Source: CAVWUA01 sp963758025
GTDB lineage: Bacteria; Planctomycetota; Planctomycetia; Isosphaerales; Isosphaeraceae
Assembly (NCBI GenBank): GCA_963758025.1
Contig: CAVWUA010000026.1
Coordinates: 1-64,000, forward strand
Reading direction: 5' to 3'
Length of the DNA stretch: 64,000 nucleotides
Shown: one piece after another, positions 32,485 to 41,180 of the stretch
Numbering within the stretch: the first letter of the stretch is position 1
Layout: every line of letters begins with the position of its first letter
Made by a program: the position numbers and the translations under genes
The notes under the pieces: model-generated
What the model was told of the DNA's origin: nothing
The model's input: the letters and a program-made list of their open reading frames with translations, nothing else
The model's database searches: none

Positions 32485-33923
32485 ACAAGATCGAACCGTT
32501 GCCGACCCATCCCGCCACCCCGTTCCCGATCGCGGCACGCGAGGCCCTGGCCGATACGCAGCTTCGACGCAACATGGGCAAGGCCACCCAGACGATCCGC
32601 GACAAGCGCGCGGCGGTCGTCGGCGAGATGCCCGACTGGGAGGCGCTCCGCGAGGCCGGGCGCGCGATCAAGGAACGCACGCTCCGCCATCTCGACAAGT
32701 ATCTGCTGGAGCTGGAAGCCTCCGTCGACGCGCGCCGGGGGCAAGGTCCACTGGGCACGCGACGCCGCCGAGGCCAGCCGCATCGTCGCGCAGATCGCCC
32801 ACGACGAAGGCGCCCGCGAGGTGGTCAAGATCAAGTCGCTGACGACCGACGAGATCGGCCTGAACGAGGCGCTGCACGAGCTGGGCATCGAGGCGACCGA
32901 GACCGACCTGGCCGAGCTGATCATCCAGCTTGCCGGCGAGCGGTCCTCGCACATCCTCGTCCCGGCGATTCACAAGAACCGCTCCGAGATCCGCGCGCTG
33001 TTCCGCCGCACGCTGGGCGTGACCGAGCTGACCGACGAATCCGAGCGACCTGGCCGCCGCGGCCCGGGAACACCTGCGACGCAAGTTCCTCAGCGTGCCG
33101 GTCGCCGTCAGCGGCGCGAACTTCGGCGTCGCCGAGACCGGCTCCATCTGCATCGTCGAATCCGAAGGCAACGGCCGGATGTGCCTGACCTTGCCCCGCG
33201 TCCTGATCTCGGTCATGGGGATCGAGAAGCTCATCCCGACCTGGCGCGACTTCGAGGTCTTCCTCCAGCTCCTGCCCCGCTCCTCCACCGGCGAGCGCAT
33301 GAACCCCTACACCTCGTTCTGGACGGGCGTTTCCGACGGGGACGGCCCCGAGCGAATTCCACCTGGTCCTGCTCGACAACGGCCGGACCCGCGTCCTGGC
33401 CGACCCGCACGGCCGCCAGGCCCTCAACTGCATCCGCTGTAGTGCCTGCCTGAACATCTGCCCGGTCTACGAGCGCACCGGCGGCCACGCGTATAACTCG
33501 GTCTATCCCGGCCCGATCGGCGCGATCCTCACGCCGCAGCTCGTGGGGGTCGAGAATGCCGGCTCGCTGCCGTACGCCTCGTCGCTCTGCGGCGCCTGCT
33601 ACGACGTCTGCCCGGTGAAGATCAATATCCCCGAGATCCTGATCCACCTGCGGGGCAAGGTCGTACGGAACAAGCAGGACGAGCACGGCCTCCGCGGTCG
33701 CCTGAACCCCGAAAGTCTCGCCATGCGGTTCCTCGCCCGCGTCTTCGCCAGCCGGGGCCGGTTCGAGCGGGCGCAGAAGCTCGGGCGGTTCACGCAAAAA
33801 CCGGCGATGCGCCGGGGTTACATCGAGCACCTGCCGGGGCCTCTCTCGGGCTGGACCACAATGCGCGACGTGTACCCGGTCGCCCCGCAAACATTCCGCG
33901 AATGGTGGAGGGCCCGGTCATGA
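32481..33923 (+). CDS. lutB: LutB: lactate utilisation protein with two Fe4S4 clusters; frameshifts
   Basis: Overlaps lutA by 4 bases. The N-terminal LUD domain (VVKIKSLTTDEIGLNEAL, VPVAVSGANFGVAETGSICI, EGNGRMCLTLPRV) is followed by two ferredoxin-type clusters, CIRCSACLNICP and CGACYDVCP. This is LutB/LldF, about 480 residues, which pairs with LutA and LutC to oxidise L-lactate to pyruvate. The frame breaks near 32738, 33044 and 33353; the last inserts a C between two Gs of GAGGAATTC. Everything from 33353 to the stop is clean. The final ATGA overlaps lutC. Confidence 0.9.
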
Positions 33924-34579
33924 GCACCGCGCGCGACGAGATCCTCAGCCGCATCCGCGACGCCCTTCGGGACGTCCCCGCCGACGAGTCCCCCGACGCG
34001 GTCCCCGTGCCCCGCGACTACGAGCAGGTTTCCTCGGCAACCGCGACGGAGCGGGTCGAACAGCTTGTCGATCGGCTGACCGACTACAAGGCGAGCGTCC
34101 GCATCGTCAATCCCGCCGAGCTTCCCGGCGCGATCGCGTCGGCGTGCGCGGCCCGCGCCGTGAGGCGGCTGGTCGTGCCGGCCGATCTGCCCGAGGAATG
34201 GGTTCCTCCCGATGTCGAGGTCCTGAGCGACCCCGGCCTGTCGAACGAGGAACTCAACACCAGCGATGGTGTGCTGACGGCCTGCGCTCTGGCGATCGCG
34301 CAGACCGGGACGATCGTCCTCGATAGCGGCCCCGGTCAGGGAAGGCGCGCCATCACCCTGCTGCCGGACTATCACCTCTGCATCGTCCGCGAGGAGCAGA
34401 TCGTCGGCCTCGTCCCGGAAGCCATGACCCGGCTGCACAACGCCGCGAGCGGCCCCGGTCGCCCGATGACCTGGATCTCCGGCCCTTCGGCCACGTCCGA
34501 CATCGAGCTGAGCCGCGTCGAAGGTGTCCACGGCCCCCGCACGCTGGAGGTCTTGATCGTCGTCCAGGGTGACGGTTGA
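33920..34579 (+). CDS. lutC: LutC: lactate utilisation LUD-domain protein
   Basis: 219 residues, intact. ATG 33920 overlaps the lutB stop (ATGA) and is preferred over an in-frame ATG 18 bases earlier. The LUD fold is seen in ELNTSDGVLTACALAIAQTG, DSGPGQGRRAITLLPDYH and CIVREEQIV. It completes lutABC. A converging methyltransferase gene ends 1 base after its stop, leaving no room for a terminator. Confidence 0.92.
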   Translation: MSTARDEILSRIRDALRDVPADESPDAVPVPRDYEQVSSATATERVEQLVDRLTDYKASVRIVNPAELPGAIASACAARAVRRLVVPADLPEEWVPPDVEVLSDPGLSNEELNTSDGVLTACALAIAQTGTIVLDSGPGQGRRAITLLPDYHLCIVREEQIVGLVPEAMTRLHNAASGPGRPMTWISGPSATSDIELSRVEGVHGPRTLEVLIVVQGDG

Positions 34580-34580
34580 T

Positions 34581-35144
34581 TCAAGCCCGTCGCGCGACGA
34601 GCCGGGCGAGATGTCGGCCCTCGTCCGTCCAGCCCTCGTCGTAACGGACGATCTCCAGCCCCTCGACCAGCCGCGGGATCTCGCCGTCCTCCAGCAGATA
34701 CGCCGGTCCCGGCCGCTCGTGCCGCTGGAGGTTGCTCCGCGTCGGATGAACGACGACGAGCAGGCCGTTCCGTTCCAGCGTTGCGGAAATCGGCTCGAAC
34801 AGCGGACGCCAGAGAAAGTGGCAGCAAACGATCAAGGCCCAGGGGCCGGCAGGCAGCCCCTCCACTTCCAGGTCCCTGAGCTGCGTGTGGAGCGAACAGC
34901 CCGCCGCATCGGCGTGCTGGCGTGCCAGACCGAGGGCCACGTCCGAGATATCGGTGAGGGTCACGTCCAGTCCGCGTTGCGCCAGCCAGAGGGCGTTGCG
35001 ACCGTCGCCTCCCGCCACGTCGAGCGCTCGCCCCTGGCGCGGTAGAATCGCGTCCAGGGACACCAGGAACGGACAGGGCGGCGACAACGGCCCCCGCCGC
35101 TCCCGGTATCGGGCATCCCACTTCCTTCGGTCGCTCTCGGCCAT
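34581..35144 (-). CDS. Class I SAM-dependent methyltransferase
   Basis: 187 residues from ATG 35144 (MAESDRRKWDARY). SAM motif I is ALDVAGGDGRNALWLAQRG, followed by the acidic end of beta2 (VTLTDIS) and motif post-I; the rest (ALIVCCHFLWRPLFEPI) fits the tellurite-resistance TehB/UbiE-like methyltransferase branch. Substrate unknown. It diverges from the zinc alcohol dehydrogenase across 63 bp and converges with lutC with a 1-bp gap. Confidence 0.82.
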   Translation of the reverse strand: MAESDRRKWDARYRERRGPLSPPCPFLVSLDAILPRQGRALDVAGGDGRNALWLAQRGLDVTLTDISDVALGLARQHADAAGCSLHTQLRDLEVEGLPAGPWALIVCCHFLWRPLFEPISATLERNGLLVVVHPTRSNLQRHERPGPAYLLEDGEIPRLVEGLEIVRYDEGWTDEGRHLARLVARRA

Positions 35145-35207
35145 CGGCTCTCTCTCCGTCTGTGCGTCCTCTTGAGTATAACCGGAACGGAAAAGGAGCG
35201 TCTCACG

Positions 35208-36248
35208 ATGCGAGCAATGCGTCTCCAGGCCCTGGCCCCCTTGCGAGAGAACCCGACGCCGCTCCAGTTGGCCGACGTGCCCGATCCGGTCCCGGCGCCC
35301 GGCGAACTCCTGCTCCGCGTCCACACGTGCGGCGTCTGCCATACGGAGCTGGACGAGATCGAGGGCCGGACGCCGCCGCCGAGACTCCCGATCATCCTCG
35401 GCCATCAGGTCGTCGGACGGGTCGAGGCCCTGGGCGACGGGGCGAACTCATTCCAGCGCGGTGACCGCGTCGGCGTGGCCTGGATCTTCTCGGCGTGTGG
35501 GACGTGTCCGCTCTGCCAGAGCGGACAGGAAAACCTCTGCCCGCAATTCCGGGCGACCGGCCGCGACGCCCACGGCGGCTATGCCGAACTCATGACCGTT
35601 CCCGCCACGTTCGCCCACCCGATCCCCGAGGTCTTCTCCGACGAGGAGGCCGCCCCCCTGCTCTGCGCGGGGGCCATCGGTTATCGCTCGTTGCGACTGA
35701 CCGGGCTGGAGAACGGCCAGAGCCTCGGATTGACCGGCTTCGGCGCCTCGGCGCACCTGGTCCTGAAAATGGTCCGGCACCGCTTCCCGGATTCCCGCGT
35801 CTTCGTCTTCGCCCGCGCGGAGTCCGAGCGCGACTTCGCCCGGGAACTGGGCGCGTTCTGGGCGGGAGACACCGCCGATCGGGCGTCCGAACCGTTGAAC
35901 GCCATCATCGACACGACCCCCGCCTGGACTCCGATCGTCGAGGCCCTCGCCAACCTCGCCCCCGGTGGCCGACTGGTCGTCAACGCGATCCGCAAGGAAG
36001 ACACCGACAAGGACGCCTTGCTGCGGCTCGACTACCCCACCCACCTCTGGCAAGAGAAGGAGATCAAGAGCGTGGCCAACGTCACCCGGCGCGACGTGCG
36101 GGAATTCCTCCAGCTCGCCGCCGAGATCCCCCTGAAGCCGGAGGTCCAACTCTATCCCCTGGAAGACGCCAACCGGGCTCTCAACGAGTTGAAGGACCAG
36201 AAGATCCGCGGGGGCAAGGTCCTCCGGATCACGGCCAGCGGCTCCTGA
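35208..36248 (+). CDS. Zinc-dependent medium-chain alcohol dehydrogenase
   Basis: 346 residues from ATG 35208, which follows AAAAGGAG. The catalytic zinc site comprises Cys in CGVCHTELD and His in ILGHQVVG; the structural zinc uses CGTCPLCQSGQENLC. The Rossmann region begins LGLTGFGASAHLVLKMV, with a GxGxxA rather than GxGGxG pattern. It resembles the AdhA/YahK-like zinc alcohol dehydrogenases that oxidise primary alcohols with NAD(P). It follows a divergent methyltransferase and precedes a palindromic repeat. Confidence 0.88.
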   Translation: MRAMRLQALAPLRENPTPLQLADVPDPVPAPGELLLRVHTCGVCHTELDEIEGRTPPPRLPIILGHQVVGRVEALGDGANSFQRGDRVGVAWIFSACGTCPLCQSGQENLCPQFRATGRDAHGGYAELMTVPATFAHPIPEVFSDEEAAPLLCAGAIGYRSLRLTGLENGQSLGLTGFGASAHLVLKMVRHRFPDSRVFVFARAESERDFARELGAFWAGDTADRASEPLNAIIDTTPAWTPIVEALANLAPGGRLVVNAIRKEDTDKDALLRLDYPTHLWQEKEIKSVANVTRRDVREFLQLAAEIPLKPEVQLYPLEDANRALNELKDQKIRGGKVLRITASGS

Positions 36249-36321
36249 TCAGGGGGCAACCCCGCCGTCATACGGCCCACGCGATCGCCACGGCCAGCCT
36301 CGATGGTGAGTTCCGCATCAC

Positions 36322-36548
36322 AAATGGCACTAGGAGTCACACAGTTCGCCCCGAAGGGCAGCATCCGATAGCCAGGGGCAACGCCCCTGGTCCCGGTGAA
36401 CGCCGCGAAGTCTCCCCCCGCCCTGTAGGGGCGGATTTCGCCCCGCGTGATCCGACGAAATCCGCCCCTACAGGGCGGGGGTGTTTGTCGTGGATCCGAT
36501 TCCAGGGGCGTTGCCCCTGGCTTCTGAATGCTGCCCCTCGGGGCGAAT
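36322..36548. repeat. Palindromic interspersed element, solo copy (about 227 bp)
   Basis: Nested inverted repeats. The outer arm at 36342-36390 runs from CAGTTCGCCCCGAAGGGC to the self-palindrome CCAGGGGCAACGCCCCTGG (36372-36390). Its mirror begins with CCAGGGGCGTTGCCCCTGG at 36502-36520 and ends CCCCTCGGGGCGAAT at 36548. Inside is a perfect 23-bp inverted repeat (36418-36440 with 36456-36478) around a 15-base loop. The left edge AAATGGCAC (36322-36330) matches the end of the larger element at 41068-43055. It has no coding capacity and would fold into a long cruciform or RNA hairpin. Confidence 0.85.
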
Positions 36549-36605
36549 CGAGATGGTCTCCCCCATCGGGAACAGGGCAACGAAGGAGAATCTGGGTCAA
36601 TTGCG

Positions 36606-36730
36606 TAGCTCCTACACAAATGTTTATTATATTATTATTAATATTGAGTAATAATATTCCGGAATCTGGAATGTACTATCTCCCAAGCGGCAACCAGTAA
36701 TGAACATATGAACACAGATATCACTCTGGG
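36606..36730. other. AT-rich island
   Basis: After the repeat, about 125 bases are AT-rich, with TTATTATATTATTATTAAT and a palindromic AATATTGAGTAATAATATT around 36640-36658. Surrounding DNA is strongly GC-rich. No gene fits. It could be foreign DNA, a DNA-unwinding or promoter-rich region, or an insertion target. Together with the repeat it fills the 36249-36792 gap. Confidence 0.6.
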
Positions 36731-36756
36731 CAGCATGTTGGGCGAATCTGTAGAAT
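36727..36756 (+). promoter_or_regulatory. Possible promoter TGGGCA-N18-TAGAAT
   Basis: TGGGCA at 36727-36732 and TAGAAT at 36751-36756, 18 bases apart, 36 bases before the methyltransferase ATG. The -35 is weak (four of six). Confidence 0.4.
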
Positions 36757-36792
36757 AGTGGCCCGGAACACGAACAGAGGAGAGCCTGCCCC

Positions 36793-37464
36793 ATGCTGCC
36801 AAGAGTGCTTGAACCCGAGGTCATGGACAGCCGCGAGGAGGCGGTTGCCTATGATGCGATGGACCATGAGGAGGTCAACCATCGCTTCGTCGCCGACTTC
36901 CTGGAAGCGCGGGGGCCTTCCGGTCCGTGTCACGTGCTCGACGTTGGCACGGGGACGGCCCGGATTCCCATCTTGCTCTGTCGGGCCGATCCCGACGTGC
37001 AGGTCATCGGGATCGACCTGGCCGAGTCGATGTTGAAGATCGGCCGTGACAACGTCGAACAGGCCAGCCTGGCCGGTCGTATTCGTCTGGAGCGTCTCGA
37101 CGCCAAGGCCCTCGAACTGACGGACGCGCGGTTTGACGCGGTGATCTCCAACTCCATCATTCATCACATTCCCGACCCGGAGCCGGTCCTGGCCGGAATG
37201 GTGCGGTTTGTTCGGCCAGGCGGGACGGTTTTCGTCCGTGATCTCGCCCGCCCCGGATCGATCGAGGAACTGGAACGGCTCGTCGCCCGGTATGCCGGCT
37301 CGGAAGGTCCCGCCGCGAGGGCGTTGTTCGCCGCATCGCTCCACGCGGCCCTTCAGGTCGAAGAGCTGGGCCAGCTTTTAAACCGCCTGGGGATTTCCAG
37401 CGGATCGGTGACGATGACCTCCGACCGCCACTGGACGTGGTCCTGGCAACGTCCCCGTAACTGA
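36793..37464 (+). CDS. Class I SAM-dependent methyltransferase
   Basis: 223 residues. Start ATG 36793 follows GAGGAG 12 bases upstream. Motif I is VLDVGTGTARIPILL, the acidic loop IGIDLAESML, motif II FDAVISNSIIHHIPDPEPVL and motif III VRPGGTVFVRDLARP, all clear. It is UbiE/MenG-like in layout but too short to assign a substrate. An alpha/beta hydrolase starts 13 bases after its stop, so they probably share a transcript. Confidence 0.85.
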   Translation: MLPRVLEPEVMDSREEAVAYDAMDHEEVNHRFVADFLEARGPSGPCHVLDVGTGTARIPILLCRADPDVQVIGIDLAESMLKIGRDNVEQASLAGRIRLERLDAKALELTDARFDAVISNSIIHHIPDPEPVLAGMVRFVRPGGTVFVRDLARPGSIEELERLVARYAGSEGPAARALFAASLHAALQVEELGQLLNRLGISSGSVTMTSDRHWTWSWQRPRN

Positions 37465-37476
37465 GACGTTCGGCTC

Positions 37477-38391
37477 GTGGAGACGAGAACTTCCGTGAAC
37501 GACTCATCAATCTATCCGGAGACCCGTCGAGAGACCGCCGGGTTTCCTGACGTCGTGGACCTGGTCGCGGCCGATGGAACGCCCCTCCGGGGCCATTTCT
37601 GGCAAGGGCGGAATGCGCGTGGCACCCTGGTCATCGCCCACGGCCTGGGCGAGCATTCGGGCTGTTACGACGATGTCGCCCGGGAACTGACGCACACGCC
37701 GGGCCTGGTGGATGTGCTGTGTTTCGACTTTCGCGGACATGGCGTCAGCGCGGGGCGTCGCGGGGTCGTCCGCCACTATGACGAACTGCTGCTCGACCTC
37801 CGCGCCGCCCTCGACTGGACCGGTCAGGCCCGACCCGATCGCCCCGTCTTCCTGCTCGGTCACTCCAACGGCGGACAGGTCGTCCTCCAGGCCGCCATCC
37901 AGGGCGATCCCCGAATCGCCGGCCTGGTTGTTTCGAATCCCTCGCTGGAGCTTGCGGTGGCGGTTCCTCAATGGAAGTTGATGACGGGAAAAATCTTGCG
38001 ATGCCTTGCCCCCGGAGTGACGCTCTCGGCCGATCTCCCCCAGGAGTCCTTGACCCGCGACTCCGACCGCTGGCCCGAGCGGCTGGCGGACCCACTCCGG
38101 CATAGCCGGGTCAGCGCTCCGCTGTTCTTCGGAATGATCGAAGGGGGTGCCCAGGTCCTCTCCCGAGCGGAAAAAATTCACCAGCCCGCCCTCGTTCTGC
38201 TCGGCGAGGCCGATCCGATCGTCAAATCCTCGTCCACACGCGCCTTTTTCGACCGCCTCGGCTCCCCCGACAAGACCTTGCACCTCTATCCCGAGATGCT
38301 CCACGAACCGCTCAACGAACTGGGGCGGGAACGGGTTCGCGCCGACCTCACCGACTGGCTCCGGCGACACCTCGATAATGCCAATCCATGA
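37477..38391 (+). CDS. Alpha/beta hydrolase, monoacylglycerol-lipase/lysophospholipase type
   Basis: 304 residues if it starts at GTG 37477; GTG 37495 is an alternative that loses only six residues. Oxyanion segment AHGLGEHSG, nucleophile elbow GHSNGG (Ser about 130), acid in LGEADPIVKS and His in EMLHEPLNE complete the triad. It lacks a signal peptide, so it is cytoplasmic. The family cleaves monoacylglycerols or related esters; the precise substrate is unknown. Confidence 0.85.
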   Translation: METRTSVNDSSIYPETRRETAGFPDVVDLVAADGTPLRGHFWQGRNARGTLVIAHGLGEHSGCYDDVARELTHTPGLVDVLCFDFRGHGVSAGRRGVVRHYDELLLDLRAALDWTGQARPDRPVFLLGHSNGGQVVLQAAIQGDPRIAGLVVSNPSLELAVAVPQWKLMTGKILRCLAPGVTLSADLPQESLTRDSDRWPERLADPLRHSRVSAPLFFGMIEGGAQVLSRAEKIHQPALVLLGEADPIVKSSSTRAFFDRLGSPDKTLHLYPEMLHEPLNELGRERVRADLTDWLRRHLDNANP

Positions 38392-38457
38392 TTGCGTGAT
38401 TTAATGCAATCAATTTACATAAAGTTCACGATTGTGACAATCGAGCGTGTTTTCCTC

Positions 38458-38487
38458 TTGAGAGTCTGAATTCCCTCGCTGTAAACT
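38458..38487 (+). promoter_or_regulatory. Promoter TTGAGA-N18-TAAACT
   Basis: TTGAGA at 38458-38463 and TAAACT at 38482-38487 with an 18-base spacer, 68 bases before the HAF-repeat gene's ATG. Just upstream lies an AT-rich stretch with TTGCATTAAATC-like symmetry around 38395-38415. Confidence 0.5.
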
Positions 38488-38555
38488 GAAAGGCGCGGGT
38501 TTGCAGCCATGCGCACGCACCTTGTGTCACTCCACCGCAATCCGAGGTAGCCTCG

Positions 38556-39734
38556 ATGGCGACCATCGCCCATCGCGCTCGAACGATCGTGCCTCTGCTG
38601 GCACTCTGGTGGCTCGTGACCTTGCCGGTCCGAGGCGACTACTACGTCGTGGAGGATCTGGGCCTTGTTGCCCCCGGGAAGACCAGCCAGGGTTCCGGAA
38701 TCTCGGCCGCGGGACAGGTCGCCGGCTCGATGACGATTCCGGGCGGCGCGGTTCAGGCCTTCCGTTCGCAAGGGGCGAATCAGCAACTGCAGAACCTGGG
38801 CACCTTGCCCGGAGGGTTCAACAGCTTCGGGTATGGCATCAACAGCCAGGGTCAGGTCGCCGGCGCCAGCGAGGTCATCGTCAACGTCAGAGGCACGAAT
38901 GTCGTGACCATGCACGCCTTCGTGACCAATGAGAATGGTCGGATGACGGACCTCGGCACCCTGACGGGTGGCATTTCCAGTGAGGCGTTCGGGATCAACT
39001 CAGGGGGGCAGGCCACCGGCTACAGTACGCGCATCGGCGACAGCCTCGACTCGATGATGGGATTCTGCACCGACGCCAACGGCCAGTTGGTGCCGCTCGG
39101 CACGCTCGGCGGGCCGACGAGCCAGGGCAACGCGATCAACGAGCTCGGAATCATCGCGGGGACGTCCACCACGTCCTGGGGGGCTCAAATGGCCTTCCGC
39201 TATAACGACGAGACGAAAACGATGGTCCCCCTCGGGACGCTGCTCGGCGGGACGGACAGTTACGGGTTGGGGATCAACGATCTCGGTCAGGTCGTCGGCG
39301 CCTCGAAGGTCGCGGGCACGATGCACGCGTTCCGCACCTCGCTGGAGAACCCGGACCGATTGGAGGATCTGGGCACGCTCTATGGCGACAATTCCCAGGC
39401 GCTCGACATCAATAACGAGGGCACGATCGTCGGCAAGGGGCGGATCTCCGGCAACCTGGATCATGCGTTCCTCTGGACCAGGCAGGACGGGATGGTCGAT
39501 CTGAACACCCTGCTCCCGCCAAGCTCCCAGTGGTTGCTGCTGGAAGCGGTGGGGATCAACGACCAGGGTTACATCACCGGAACAGGGCTGTTCAACAACG
39601 AGCAGCGGGCCTTTCGCCTGGTTCCCTCGGGTTACACAGGCTCCACCCCCGCCCCGCCAACGGTGGTGCTGGTGGGCATCGGGGGGCTCTGCCTGAGTGC
39701 CTGGCGACGCTGGCGACGGCCCAGGCCCGGCTGA
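38556..39734 (+). CDS. Secreted HAF-repeat protein with PEP-CTERM-like tail
   Basis: 392 residues. After a signal peptide (LLALWWLVTLPVRG) come about seven HAF repeats of 40-50 residues built on the pattern DLGTL-x-G...A-x-GIN-x-x-GQV-x-G...HAF (for example LGTLPGGFNSFGYGINSQGQ and LGTLLGGTDSYGLGINDLGQ). The C-terminus is TPAPPTVVLVGIGGLCLSAW then RRWRRPRPG: a short Pro box, a hydrophobic helix and a basic end, like PEP-CTERM sorting signals read by an exosortase. It is therefore probably a surface-displayed beta-propeller. It converges with dprA, with stops 25 bases apart. Confidence 0.8.
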   Translation: MATIAHRARTIVPLLALWWLVTLPVRGDYYVVEDLGLVAPGKTSQGSGISAAGQVAGSMTIPGGAVQAFRSQGANQQLQNLGTLPGGFNSFGYGINSQGQVAGASEVIVNVRGTNVVTMHAFVTNENGRMTDLGTLTGGISSEAFGINSGGQATGYSTRIGDSLDSMMGFCTDANGQLVPLGTLGGPTSQGNAINELGIIAGTSTTSWGAQMAFRYNDETKTMVPLGTLLGGTDSYGLGINDLGQVVGASKVAGTMHAFRTSLENPDRLEDLGTLYGDNSQALDINNEGTIVGKGRISGNLDHAFLWTRQDGMVDLNTLLPPSSQWLLLEAVGINDQGYITGTGLFNNEQRAFRLVPSGYTGSTPAPPTVVLVGIGGLCLSAWRRWRRPRPG

Positions 39735-39759
39735 GAGAGACGAGAGACGACGGGCCGGG

Positions 39760-40884
39760 TCAGGGCCGGACGAACTGGTTGCCGGGAACCCGTCGGACGA
39801 GCCGGCGCATCTCCAGGACGGCCAGGGTCGCCATGACCTGCGAGGCCGTCAATCGCGTCTGGGCGATCAGTTCATCGACGCCGCAGGGGCGGTCGCCCAG
39901 GTGACCCAGCAGGGCGCGCTCGTGCTCGGAGAGGGTCAATTCCGCCGGGTGACGCACGGGCACGGCGTCGGCTGTCGGGCGGACCTCCCGCACCAGCGGG
40001 CCGAGTTCTTCGAGGATGTCGTCCACGGTCTCGACCAGCTTCGCCCCGTCGCGGATCAGGCGGTGACAGCCCCGGCTGGAGAGGCTATCGACCGGACCGG
40101 GGACGGCGAAGACCTCGCGGTTCTGCTCCATCGCGTGCCGCGCCGTGGAGAGAGAGCCGCTCTTGGGGGTCGCCTCGATCACGACCACGCCGAGGCTCAG
40201 GCCCGAGACGATCCGGTTGCGCTGGGGAAACAACTGGGCGAGTGGGCCTTGCCGCATGGGCATCTCCGAAAGCACGGCGCCGTGATCGGCGATCTCGGCG
40301 GCCAGGTCCTCGTGCTCGGGCGGATAGACGGAGGACAACCCATTGGCCAGCACGGCCAGGGTACGTCCCCCCGCTTTCAACGCCCCCCGGTGCGCCGCCG
40401 CGTCGATCCCCCGGGCCAGGCCCGAGACGACCGTCAGGCCGACCCTCGCCAGCGAATGCCCCAACCGCTCCGCCATGCGCAGGCCATAGGGGGAGCATCG
40501 GCGGGAGCCGACCAGGGCGATGGCCAGCGAGTCCGCCGGGCTGATCGTGCCCCGGCAATACAGCAAAGGGGGCGGGTCGGGAATCGTCCGGAGCGTCTCG
40601 GGATAATCGGCGTCGGCAGCCGGCAGAGGACGGACCCCGTTCAAGCGACAGAGGGCCAGCTCCGCCTCGGCATCAATCTCCCGACGGGCCTTGGCAATCT
40701 TCTCGACCAGCTTCGGTCCGACGCCGGACACCTCGCGCAAGGACGACCCCGACGCCTCCAGCACGGCCCCGGCCGAGCCAAACCGCTCCAGCAAGCCCCG
40801 GCTGGTCAACGGCCCGACCCCCGGAATCAGCGTCAGGCGGATCAGGTCGAGCAAATCGGCTTCGGTGGTCGCGTCGTCGGCCAT
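39760..40884 (-). CDS. dprA: DNA-processing protein DprA
   Basis: 374 residues, intact. The N-terminal helix-hairpin region (IPGVGPLTSRGLLERFGS) is followed by the Rossmann-like DprA core (LVGSRRCSPYGLRMAERLG, VVSGLARGIDAAAHRGAL, LPGGL-like VLANGLSSVYPPEH, FPQRNRIVSGLS, EATPKSGSLSTARHAMEQ) and a C-terminal winged helix (CGVDELIAQTRLTASQVMAT). DprA loads RecA on incoming single-stranded DNA in natural transformation. Its 5' end lies 16 bases from a tandem duplication and the repeat element, so its promoter region appears to have been rearranged. Confidence 0.95.
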   Translation of the reverse strand: MADDATTEADLLDLIRLTLIPGVGPLTSRGLLERFGSAGAVLEASGSSLREVSGVGPKLVEKIAKARREIDAEAELALCRLNGVRPLPAADADYPETLRTIPDPPPLLYCRGTISPADSLAIALVGSRRCSPYGLRMAERLGHSLARVGLTVVSGLARGIDAAAHRGALKAGGRTLAVLANGLSSVYPPEHEDLAAEIADHGAVLSEMPMRQGPLAQLFPQRNRIVSGLSLGVVVIEATPKSGSLSTARHAMEQNREVFAVPGPVDSLSSRGCHRLIRDGAKLVETVDDILEELGPLVREVRPTADAVPVRHPAELTLSEHERALLGHLGDRPCGVDELIAQTRLTASQVMATLAVLEMRRLVRRVPGNQFVRP

Positions 40885-40900
40885 ACGGTCTCCCGCTCCC

Positions 40901-41180
40901 CGCGCGGAGGGAACGTCAAGATAACGAGTTCAGCTTGGCAAATGGTACATTCCCGATTCCCGATTTCAGATTCCCGATTTCAGATTCCAGATCTTCAAAG
41001 GAGTTACGCAGTTCGCCCCGAAGGGGCAGCTCCCGCGCGGAGGGAACGTCAAGATAACGAGTTCAGCTTGGCAAATGGTACATTCCCGATTCCCGATTTC
41101 AGATTCCCGATTTCAGATTCCCGATTTCAGATTCCAGATCTTCAAAGGAGTTACGCAGTTCGCCCCGAAGGGGCAGCATC
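40901..41180. repeat. Tandem duplication (133 + 147 bp) of element end plus dprA upstream DNA
   Basis: The block beginning CGCGCGGAGGGAACGTCAAG at 40901 recurs at 41034. Both copies contain ATAACGAGTTCAG, the element end TTGGCAAATGG (40935 and 41068), GATTCCCGATTTCA units, ATCTTCAAAGGAG and the box AGTTCGCCCCGAAGGGGC. Copy 2 carries one extra 14-base GATTCCCGATTTCA unit. Only copy 2 continues into GCATCCGATAG and the transposase region. Because host DNA next to dprA is included, the duplication arose after the element arrived. Confidence 0.9.

Noticed and set aside
31740..34579. Decay of the lactate operon into pseudogenes
   Set aside because: All catalytic cysteines and motifs are present; the breaks are single-base insertions of the type seen across the window, so sequence error is likelier.
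36627..36824. 65-residue minus-strand open frame across the AT-rich island
   Set aside because: No Shine-Dalgarno, mixed composition and overlap with the methyltransferase leader.
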